Made by a program: the position numbers and the translations under genes. A stretch of 32,349 nt of DNA from a virus. Of the stretch, positions 26,387 to 32,094 are shown piece after piece. How positions within the stretch are numbered: position 1 is the first letter of the stretch; every line of letters begins with the position of its first letter. Below the pieces are notes generated by a model that was not told where the DNA came from, did not search any database, and saw only the letters and a program-made list of their open reading frames with translations. The stretch covers positions 1-32,349 of IMG/VR virus record IMGVR_UViG_3300025430_000076; one strand, given 5' to 3'.

Positions 26387-27976
26387 ATGTATAAAATGTC
26401 CGAAAAGATGACGAAATCCCTAAAGGGGTCGCACCGACCAATGATTCTGGTCGGCGTGGTGTCGGTTGATGGCACTCAAACGTTTATCCCCATCGACAGC
26501 GGAACGGTGACGATTGACCGCACCAGCCAAGACGTGCGACGCACTCTCAATTTCACTACAGCGAAAGAGGATTTGGTTCCTCTCTACAACTACGACCCGT
26601 TGCAGATTTACGGCAACCACGTCTATGTCTATCGTGGCGTTCTTTGGAACCTTGACGCTATTGACCCCCGACTTTATTCAGCACCCCTACCGTTGGCAAA
26701 AGAGTGGCGTGTGCCAGCCAACGGGGCGTATGAACTCGTGCCTCTGGGCGTATTCCGTATCAACACCGTTTCCGTTGCTGAGGATAAAGACGGTGACATC
26801 AAGATTACGGTTGACGCTTCGGACATCGCAGCAAACATTGGTAAAAACCACTGGACAAACCCCGTCACAGTTTGGAAAACCAAATACAGCGTTCCCGTCG
26901 CCAAGACCGACACAACGCCGGAACAGACCTACATCGCTTCCAGCACCCAAGAAGCAATCAAAATGCTTATCCAAGACCGTTGGCCTGCCCACAACTCATT
27001 CGGGCCTCCGACGTTCAACTTTTCTGGTGTAAATGACAAGGCGTTGAGCAAGCCAGTGATTATGGGTAGCCAGACCGTTTCCACCAGCGGTTCCAATAGC
27101 CCGTGGACAGACATTTCCGCTTTGGCAACAGCACTCAACGCCGAACTGTATGTGGATGCCGACGGGGCTTTCACGCTCCACACCGTTCCTGACCCGAACA
27201 CCATTCCACCAGTTTGGAACTTTCTTGACGGCGAGGGTGGTTTGCTCACCAACGCAGAACGCAAAATCCAAGACTCTAAGGTTGTGAACTACGTCATTGC
27301 CACTGGTGAAAACACGGGGGCAAAGAAACCTATTCGCTCTATCGCAACCGACAACGACCCCAGTTCACCAACGTATTATCTCGGAACATTTGGGCGAGTT
27401 GTTGGTATGGAACCCGGTCGCAAGAAACTGGTCACCCAAGCAGAGGTCGACGATGCCGCTAAGACCTACCTCAACTGGTATGCCGGTGGTGATGAGGAAG
27501 TCACTATCAAGGGCGTTGTAAATCCTGCTCTTGACACGGGCGACGTTATTCGTATTCGTCGTCGTAAGGTCGGCATCTTTGACATTTCAGCAGTTGTGTG
27601 CGAACTGGATGTCGAAGTCTTGCAAAGCAATACCGTTATGGCTAGCACCCTTGTAGTGAAAAACGTCAAGAAGGATATACCCGTCGGCACTCAACTGCTC
27701 GTCAACACCAACTACGGCAGTCAGGCTCTACGAGTGGCAAAGACGTGTGCCGCTAAATCAACGCTTTTGTATGTCGACCCGTTCTACCCTGCTGATAACT
27801 ACCGCAAGGACACGATTATCTGCGACGCAAAGATTCCGAGTGACGGTGCGGTCAATTACTTTATCGACAAACTGACTATTCCACTAGACCTGACTACGGA
27901 AATTGAGATTACTGCCCGTGAGCGTCGTGTAGGAACCAAGAAGGACGCTGTTCGTATTGCGGAGTACAACCAATAA
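26387..27976 (+). CDS. DUF5047-like minor tail protein (baseplate-hub type)
   Basis: A 529-residue protein starting at ATG 26387, two bases after the previous stop. The N-terminus (GSHRPMILVGVV...IPIDSGTVTIDRTSQDVRRTLNFTT) and the PLGVFRINTVSVAEDKDGDIKITVDASDIAANI region fit actinophage minor tail proteins with DUF5047. These have the usual S-H-R-P, G-x-V-x-x-D-x-x-x-x-x-R-R-T and P-L-G-V-F-x-I elements. The central part (VVNYVIATGENT) is the expected hub-like beta domain. Residues ~425-480 contain a small Val/Thr insert (IPVGTQLLVNT...STLLYVDPF) that looks like a related mobile module. It probably forms the hub joining the tail tube to the tip fibres. Stop and next start overlap (TAATG). Confidence 0.75.
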   Translation: MYKMSEKMTKSLKGSHRPMILVGVVSVDGTQTFIPIDSGTVTIDRTSQDVRRTLNFTTAKEDLVPLYNYDPLQIYGNHVYVYRGVLWNLDAIDPRLYSAPLPLAKEWRVPANGAYELVPLGVFRINTVSVAEDKDGDIKITVDASDIAANIGKNHWTNPVTVWKTKYSVPVAKTDTTPEQTYIASSTQEAIKMLIQDRWPAHNSFGPPTFNFSGVNDKALSKPVIMGSQTVSTSGSNSPWTDISALATALNAELYVDADGAFTLHTVPDPNTIPPVWNFLDGEGGLLTNAERKIQDSKVVNYVIATGENTGAKKPIRSIATDNDPSSPTYYLGTFGRVVGMEPGRKKLVTQAEVDDAAKTYLNWYAGGDEEVTIKGVVNPALDTGDVIRIRRRKVGIFDISAVVCELDVEVLQSNTVMASTLVVKNVKKDIPVGTQLLVNTNYGSQALRVAKTCAAKSTLLYVDPFYPADNYRKDTIICDAKIPSDGAVNYFIDKLTIPLDLTTEIEITARERRVGTKKDAVRIAEYNQ

Positions 27977-29046
27977 TGTTCGACATGAAGGACTTGGCGA
28001 ACTCGTTGGTGAACAACGGAACGTGGGGCTTTGCGCCCGTAGATACGTTCCGTATGGGCATTGTCGCCGGATACGACCCAGCGTTTTCGTTTGACGACGG
28101 GGCGAATACGTTTCCAGCACTAAGCGTTCAGTTGGCTGGCGACGAACGAATGATGCACGGCTTTCGCTTTGCTGAACACTACGTTCCGCACTTGGGCGAC
28201 ACAGTATGGGTCTTGATTTCACCAGACGACCACTGGGTTGTCGGTGCTTTGGCAACCAGCGCAACAGAGCGAGCCAAGCGTTCACCTATGACGTATATGG
28301 GGTCTGCCACCGCCGCTGGGCAAACCAACCCTGCCGTCACCACCGCCTTGCTTCCAAATCGTTTGTATCGGGTTGAGGGGCAAGTGCATTTCACTACAAG
28401 CGGGTCGGGCGCAAACTATGCGGGTCAAGTAAGCCTCAAAGTCACACAGCCGTATTCCAGCACACCGCTTGTATTGGAAACCCGTGATGTTTTCCCCAAT
28501 AACTCGTATGTCGTCACCGGAAGTCAAGAGTGGTCAATCACCGACCAATCCAAATGGTCAAACGGGCTTTGGGCGGCGACGAACACAAACTCGGAATACA
28601 CATGGACGCTAGAGGTGAACTCTCTAGACTCAACGCCGTCTTACGCTTCCTACAACGAAAATAACGCTTATCACGCTGGCGACTTGGTGGTCGACACCAA
28701 CGGACACTATTGGAAGTGCGTTCAGTCGGTCGCTGGCGTTTGGTCAAGTTCAGCAACTTATTATCCGGGGCAACTTGTTCTTTACCCCGCTCAGAGCGAG
28801 TATTTGTTTGCAAACTTCAATAATCAAAACATTTCACCTGCGACAACGGCAAATGGCTGGGATTCTAACTTCAACACTCAAACAAACGTTATAACCTCAA
28901 CACCGTTCTATATGCCAACGTGGACGTTTACGGGTGTGTTCGGCGGTTCATTGCCCACTACCCCGTATTTCACTAGGGTTACCCCGCCCACCATTACGGT
29001 TACCAGTAGCCGTTTGACCGTTCACGATATGGGCGTTGCATCGTAA
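27976..29046 (+). CDS. Tail-tip protein with OB-fold-like N-terminus and tandem carbohydrate-binding modules
   Basis: A 356-residue protein coupled to the hub gene by TAATG. Residues ~20-95 (GIVAGYDPAFSFDDGANTFPALSVQLAGDE...VPHLGDTVWVLISPDDHWVVGAL) read as a gp5/VgrG-type OB-fold, with the G-D-T-V-W-V-L and V-V-G-A-L strands. Residues ~100-215 form a beta-sandwich. Residues ~222-300 contain two tandem CBM5/12-like units: YNENNAYHAGDLVVDTNGHYWKC, then SSSATYYPGQLVLY...NGW. These have the aY-x-x-G-D/Q-x-V and Y-x-C/A aromatic pattern used in chitin and peptidoglycan/glycan binding. The C-terminus is a strand-rich closing segment. The likely role is glycan recognition at the tip. The domain calls are by eye. 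Confidence 0.65.
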   Translation: MFDMKDLANSLVNNGTWGFAPVDTFRMGIVAGYDPAFSFDDGANTFPALSVQLAGDERMMHGFRFAEHYVPHLGDTVWVLISPDDHWVVGALATSATERAKRSPMTYMGSATAAGQTNPAVTTALLPNRLYRVEGQVHFTTSGSGANYAGQVSLKVTQPYSSTPLVLETRDVFPNNSYVVTGSQEWSITDQSKWSNGLWAATNTNSEYTWTLEVNSLDSTPSYASYNENNAYHAGDLVVDTNGHYWKCVQSVAGVWSSSATYYPGQLVLYPAQSEYLFANFNNQNISPATTANGWDSNFNTQTNVITSTPFYMPTWTFTGVFGGSLPTTPYFTRVTPPTITVTSSRLTVHDMGVAS

Positions 29047-29080
29047 CGGGATTTACAAATCAGCATTGTATTATCGTGCT

Positions 29081-29389
29081 ATGGCAAGCACCTATTTAGT
29101 CACTGCGATATGCGCTGGAGTTCCAGCACTGCTTAGTTCTGTTGCCGCCATCCACGAAATCCACAAGGGGCGCAAGGAGAACAGCGGTGACCACCGCAAA
29201 GTTCAGGGCGCATTGGAACGGTTGGACAACCGGATGGAACGCCTAGATAACAAGATTGAGGGCGTAGACATCAAGGTGGAAAAGACGGATTTACGCTTTG
29301 ACGCAATTGAGGATAAGATTGAGCGTCACTTAGGGTGGCACAGAAGCCAAGCCGAAACCGATTTGGAAAAGGCTCTAAAGAAAGAGTAG
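29081..29389 (+). CDS. Small coiled-coil membrane protein (DUF2746-like)
   Basis: A 102-residue protein taken from ATG 29081. A TTG at 29036 would add 15 residues and overlap the previous gene; no clear ribosome-binding site is seen for either. Residues ~3-21 (STYLVTAICAGVPALLSSVAAI) form one transmembrane helix. The rest is a charged coiled coil with a heptad-like run (ALERLDNRMERLDNKIEGVDIKVEKTDLRFDAIEDKI). This matches the topology of the DUF2746-type proteins found beside holins in actinophages. It may be a lysis accessory, antiholin or virion-release factor. The holin gene begins two bases after its stop. Confidence 0.6.
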   Translation: MASTYLVTAICAGVPALLSSVAAIHEIHKGRKENSGDHRKVQGALERLDNRMERLDNKIEGVDIKVEKTDLRFDAIEDKIERHLGWHRSQAETDLEKALKKE

Positions 29390-29391
29390 AT

Positions 29392-29736
29392 ATGCCGGAC
29401 GCAATCACCACCACCGAAATTCAAGTTGCCGACCAAGCACTCGCAAAGGCAACTGCCGTTGTAGAGGCAAAGGGTCAGCCACTCGCCCCTACTAACGCCA
29501 CCAACACCGAAATTGACGAACTGGGCAACGACATTGTTCGCTACGTCACGCCGGTTCTGGTTGGTTGGTTCATTACCCTCGCCGCCAAGAAGGGCTTTCA
29601 CATCAGCACGGCGACCGCCTACCAGCAGGTCTTTCCGTTCGTGTCGTCGGGATACTTCATCCTCGTTCGCTACCTTGAACAGCACATCCCTGCTCTCGGT
29701 CGCTTGCTCGGTATCAAGAAGCCAGCCAAAAAGTAG
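29392..29736 (+). CDS. Holin-like small membrane protein
   Basis: A 114-residue protein taken from ATG 29392 with AAGAAAGAG upstream. An in-frame GTG at 29335 would extend it by 19 residues into the previous gene and lacks a ribosome-binding site. Residues 1-45 are soluble and acidic. Two membrane helices follow: IVRYVTPVLVGWFITLAAKKG and a second around QQVFPFVSSGYFILVRYLEQHIP. It ends with LGRLLGIKKPAKK, a positively charged tail. The R-x-V-x-P-x-x-V-G...Y-F-I-L-V-R-x-L-E-x...L-G-x-L-L-G layout is known in actinophage holins. No endolysin is within the window. It is the last gene of the plus-strand late block, directly before the terminator. Confidence 0.65.
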   Translation: MPDAITTTEIQVADQALAKATAVVEAKGQPLAPTNATNTEIDELGNDIVRYVTPVLVGWFITLAAKKGFHISTATAYQQVFPFVSSGYFILVRYLEQHIPALGRLLGIKKPAKK

Positions 29737-29742
29737 TGCTAC

Positions 29743-29785
29743 GTTGGGGATAGAACCCCGACAAGAGTTTGTTTCGTAAGAAACA
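29743..29785 (+). other. Two stem-loops in the 3' region of the late operon
   Basis: GTTGGGG (29743-29749) pairs with CCCCGAC (29756-29762, one G-U), and TGTTTC (29770-29775) with GAAACA (29780-29785). Together with the terminator they make a compact three-hairpin 3' end on the late mRNA, which could protect it from exonucleases. Confidence 0.5.
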
Positions 29786-29786
29786 G

Positions 29787-29829
29787 CAAAACCCCTAGCC
29801 AATCCGTTTTGGAAAGGCTAGGGGTTTTG
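29787..29829. terminator. Bidirectional intrinsic terminator between convergent operons
   Basis: A perfect 14-bp stem CAAAACCCCTAGCC (29787-29800) / GGCTAGGGGTTTTG (29816-29829) with a 15-base loop. The T-run in the right arm serves the plus strand and the complement of the A-run in the left arm serves the minus strand. It lies exactly between the plus-strand late genes and the minus-strand Gam-like gene. Confidence 0.85.
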
Positions 29830-29853
29830 TTCTGCGTCACTTTGAGCGACAAT

Positions 29854-29911
29854 CGTGGTGAACGAAACTTGCTATTACGACCGAGTTGGATAGCAAGTTT
29901 CGCCCACCACG
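29854..29911. repeat. Long interrupted inverted repeat after the Gam-like gene
   Basis: CGTGGTG (29854-29860) pairs with CACCACG (29905-29911), and CGAAACTTGCTAT (29863-29875) with ATAGCAAGTTTCG (29890-29902). The two stems are separated by symmetric 2-base internal loops, with a 14-base apical loop. All 20 pairs are perfect. It starts eight bases beyond the minus-strand stop and has no U-run, so it is not a simple terminator. It could be an mRNA 3' stabiliser, a protein-binding site or a small structured RNA. Confidence 0.7.
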
Positions 29912-29919
29912 AAACTTTG

Positions 29920-30495
29920 TTAGCCGACCACCTTGACGCTGGTGCTAATACCGCCCTCAACTGGGGCTAGACCCTCAACGGCGATTCCTGTGGTCGGGTC
30001 AAGAACAGCACCGTCGGCGTAGTCGACGAACTTCTTGATTTCCGCAAGGTTCGCCTCACGCTTTACACGCACCCACTCGTCCTTGCCGTAGTGTTCAGCC
30101 CACGACAGGAACACGTCAAGGTCGGTCACCTCAACCTTTGGCGCAACGACACGGCTCGTCACCTTGCCGTCTGGGAAATCAAGGCTCTTGCGACCGTCAG
30201 TGTCGTTCTCACGAACACGCATAAGGTAATCGCCCAAGATACGCTCAAAGTAATCAACGGTCTGTGAGTTAGACGTGGTGTTCGCCTCAACCCAAGCGTT
30301 GATGCGGTCAAGTTCGACCTGTGCCTGACGCTTCACCTCGTCAATACGACGTTGTGCCTGTGCGAGACGGCGCATAGCCCACAAGGCTTCGTCGTCGTTG
30401 TTAATGGTGAACGCATTAGGGTTCTCAAAACCCGTTGGCTCACCAAGCGAGGCTAGGTAATCCTCTAATGATTGGTCAATTGCTTCGTTCGGCAT
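29920..30495 (-). CDS. gam: Gam-like host-nuclease inhibitor / DNA-end protector
   Basis: A 191-residue protein on the minus strand, ATG at 30495-30493, with AGAGGG upstream. The core DEALWAMRRLAQAQRRIDEVKRQAQVELDRI is the long N-terminal helix of the Mu Gam family. It is followed by a second helix (TVDYFERILGDYLMRVRE), a beta hairpin (KSLDFPDGKVTSRVVAPKVEV) and WVRVKREANLAEIKKFVD. This order is the Gam domain plan, which dimerises around DNA ends to block host exonucleases and resembles Ku. The N-terminal 30 and C-terminal 30 residues are extensions. It has its own promoter and is in the same block as the Sak4-like ATPase, a typical pairing for phage DNA protection and annealing. Confidence 0.8.
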   Translation of the reverse strand: MPNEAIDQSLEDYLASLGEPTGFENPNAFTINNDDEALWAMRRLAQAQRRIDEVKRQAQVELDRINAWVEANTTSNSQTVDYFERILGDYLMRVRENDTDGRKSLDFPDGKVTSRVVAPKVEVTDLDVFLSWAEHYGKDEWVRVKREANLAEIKKFVDYADGAVLDPTTGIAVEGLAPVEGGISTSVKVVG

Positions 30496-30535
30496 TTTGC
30501 CCTCTTTCTCTAATCGGTTATAACTGCTTGATACA

Positions 30536-30564
30536 ACTATACAGGTGTCTAGTGACTAACGCAA
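30536..30564 (-). promoter_or_regulatory. Minus-strand promoter for the Gam-like gene
   Basis: Read on the minus strand: TTGCGT (30564-30559), 17-base spacer, TATAGT (30541-30536), with CTG directly before the -10. The gene start is ~40 bases downstream at 30495. The -35 is only a partial match. Confidence 0.55.
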
Positions 30565-30568
30565 GTCT

Positions 30569-30841
30569 TTAGGCGGAAATCTTTTCGCCGTTGCGGATTG
30601 CGCTCTCAACCATTGTGTCCATAAGGCGACGTGCGCTCTCGTAGCGGTCAAGCGGATAAACACCACTACCCGACTTCACAGCGTAGGCACGGCGCAACTC
30701 GCCAACATAGGGCGAGATTATCTCAATCGTGCGCTTGCCACCACGCTTATTTACGAGGGTGACCTTGTTGTCCAGTTCGGCGATTGCGGCATCCTCACGC
30801 TGAGCCTTCACCTCAATGTCTGGGTCGTATTCGTAGTCCAT
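30569..30841 (-). CDS. Small minus-strand protein, unknown function
   Basis: A 90-residue protein starting at ATG 30841-30839. AAGGAG (minus strand, 30852-30847) is five bases upstream; a GTG three bases earlier would be too close. It has an acidic N-terminus (DYEYDPDIEVKAQREDAAIAELDNKV), a basic middle (NKRGGKRTIEIISPYVGELRRAYAV), and a C-terminal helix. The IEIISPYVGELRRAYAV segment and R/K content suggest nucleic-acid contact. No family recognised. It is 73 bases upstream of the Gam-like gene start and may be partly co-transcribed with it. Confidence 0.6.
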   Translation of the reverse strand: MDYEYDPDIEVKAQREDAAIAELDNKVTLVNKRGGKRTIEIISPYVGELRRAYAVKSGSGVYPLDRYESARRLMDTMVESAIRNGEKISA

Positions 30842-30874
30842 CACAACTCCTTATCCGTTATCTGATACTAAACC

Positions 30875-30903
30875 ACTATACAGCATAGGTGCGACAAAAG
30901 CAA
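30875..30903 (-). promoter_or_regulatory. Minus-strand promoter for the 90-aa gene
   Basis: Minus strand: TTGCTT (30903-30898), 17-base spacer, TATAGT (30880-30875), with CTG directly before the -10. It mirrors the promoter of the Gam-like gene. The -35 is weak (TTG matches only). Confidence 0.5.
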
Positions 30904-30946
30904 ATACACACGAAACACCATACAAACAAAAGGTTTTAGATAACAC

Positions 30947-30975
30947 TTGACGGCGGTTGAGTGAGCGTGTAAGAT
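30947..30975 (+). promoter_or_regulatory. Plus-strand promoter for the Sak4-like ATPase
   Basis: TTGACG (30947-30952), 17-base spacer, TAAGAT (30970-30975), TG directly before the -10. Transcription should start near 30982, leaving a ~48-base leader. It is divergent from the 90-aa gene's promoter, with about 43 bases between the -35 boxes. Confidence 0.65.
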
Positions 30976-31029
30976 TGCCCGTGACGACTCCGACGACAGA
31001 TGTTAGAGCCTGATTAGAAAGAGAACCAA

Positions 31030-31938
31030 ATGTCCTTATTCACCAAAGCCACAAAGGCACAGGCAAAAGCCCGTGTCGCCTTCTGTGGCCCATCCGGCGC
31101 AGGCAAGACCTATTGGTCACTGCTCTGGGCAACCAAGTTGGCAGAGGGCGGCAAGATTGCCTTCATTGACACCGAACGTAGTTCAGCATCGTTGTATGCC
31201 GACAAGTTCGACTTCGACACCCTCTCAATGTCACCGCCCTACCACCCCGACCGTTTGGTTGAGGCAATCCGTTCAGCAGAGGCAGAGGGATACGCCGTAA
31301 TCGTTATCGACAGCCTCACGCACTTCTGGCAGGGCAAGGGTGGCGTTCTAGAAATCGTTGATGACGCTAAGGGTCGCTTCGGTGGCAATCAATACATGGC
31401 TTGGGGCGTGGGAACACCACTCCAGCAAGCAATGGTTGATGCCCTACTGGCGTTCAACGGACACGTCATTGTGACTATGCGCTCTAAGACCGAATACACA
31501 ATGGACAAGAACGAAAAGGGCAAGACCGAAATCAAAAAGGTCGGTATGGCTCCGCAACAGCGTGACGGTATTGAGTATGAATTCACTCTTGTGTTTGACG
31601 TGGATATTCAGCACCGTGCCGTTGCCACCAAGACACGTTGCGACACGTTGGCAGACCGTTCGTTCCAGCCAAACGCCGCAGAGGAAGCCAGCGACATTTT
31701 CCTGAACTGGCTCTCGTCTGGTGACCCGTTGCTCTCGCAGAACGAGCGTGACGCTATCGACAACAAAATCAAGAGCCTGTCGCCGTCCCAGCGTCGCACT
31801 CTCGGTTCTGAGTGGGCGAGCAAGGGCTTGCCAAAGGTCGGCGCAATGACCGAAAGCCGTAAGGCAGACGCATTAGCGTTGATTGAACGAGCCTCAGAGT
31901 TTGACGACGAGGAAACGACCGACGAGGTTCCGTCGTAA
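31030..31938 (+). CDS. RecA-fold ATPase, Sak4-like single-strand annealing/recombination factor
   Basis: A 302-residue protein starting at ATG 31030 with GAAAGAGA upstream. Walker A is GPSGAGKT (residues 20-27). The next strand ends FIDTERSS (~45-52), and Walker B is AVIVIDSLTH with Asp near residue 94. A second conserved strand (HVIVTMRSKTEY) and the V-x-M-A-P-Q-Q-R-D-G-x-E-Y-E-F-T-L-V-F-D block (~174-195) match phage Sak4-type/AAA NTPases. Those act with an SSB in strand annealing and replication-linked recombination. A C-terminal helical tail (residues ~235-302, acidic end) probably mediates partner binding. No DNA-binding loop motifs can be identified with certainty. It pairs functionally with the Gam-like gene and precedes the initiator-like gene. 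Confidence 0.8.
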   Translation: MSLFTKATKAQAKARVAFCGPSGAGKTYWSLLWATKLAEGGKIAFIDTERSSASLYADKFDFDTLSMSPPYHPDRLVEAIRSAEAEGYAVIVIDSLTHFWQGKGGVLEIVDDAKGRFGGNQYMAWGVGTPLQQAMVDALLAFNGHVIVTMRSKTEYTMDKNEKGKTEIKKVGMAPQQRDGIEYEFTLVFDVDIQHRAVATKTRCDTLADRSFQPNAAEEASDIFLNWLSSGDPLLSQNERDAIDNKIKSLSPSQRRTLGSEWASKGLPKVGAMTESRKADALALIERASEFDDEETTDEVPS

Positions 31939-31980
31939 ATCACCACCAGAGGGGTCTATAAGGCTCTCTCACAGGCGCAA

Positions 31981-32016
31981 CCCCCATTGGGTAGGGATAG
32001 ACCTACCTGATGGGGG
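31981..32016 (+). promoter_or_regulatory. Two-step hairpin after the ATPase gene
   Basis: CCCCCAT (31981-31987) pairs with ATGGGGG (32010-32016), and GGTAGG (31990-31995) with CCTACC (32002-32007), around loop GATAGA and a symmetric TG/TG internal loop. No U-run follows (GATTTGCC). It may attenuate or process the mRNA before the initiator gene. Confidence 0.55.
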
Positions 32017-32061
32017 ATTTGCCATTTACGAGCGTAATCACACACAGCGCATCCCGTTTGT

Positions 32062-32092
32062 GTAAGGTGAACAACCTTACGAGAGGAGTCTC
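32062..32092 (+). promoter_or_regulatory. Hairpins at the ribosome-binding site of the initiator-like gene
   Basis: GTAAGGT (32062-32068) pairs with ACCTTAC (32074-32080) around GAACA. It is immediately followed by GAGA (32081-32084) and TCTC (32089-32092) enclosing GGAG, the core of the ribosome-binding site. Stacked, they would place the Shine-Dalgarno in a small loop just before GTG 32095, a plausible translational control element. Confidence 0.45.
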
Positions 32093-32094
32093 TA

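Noticed and set aside
29740-29815. tRNA-like fragment on the minus strand (GGGG-TTCTAT-CCCC resembles a T-arm)
   Set aside because: The loop has six rather than seven bases, there is no matching acceptor or anticodon arm, and the bases are better explained as hairpins before the terminator.
30517-30524. Palindrome GTTATAAC upstream of the Gam-like gene as an operator
   Set aside because: The same eight bases occur inside coding regions near 18563, 24359 and 28888, so position-specific meaning is doubtful.
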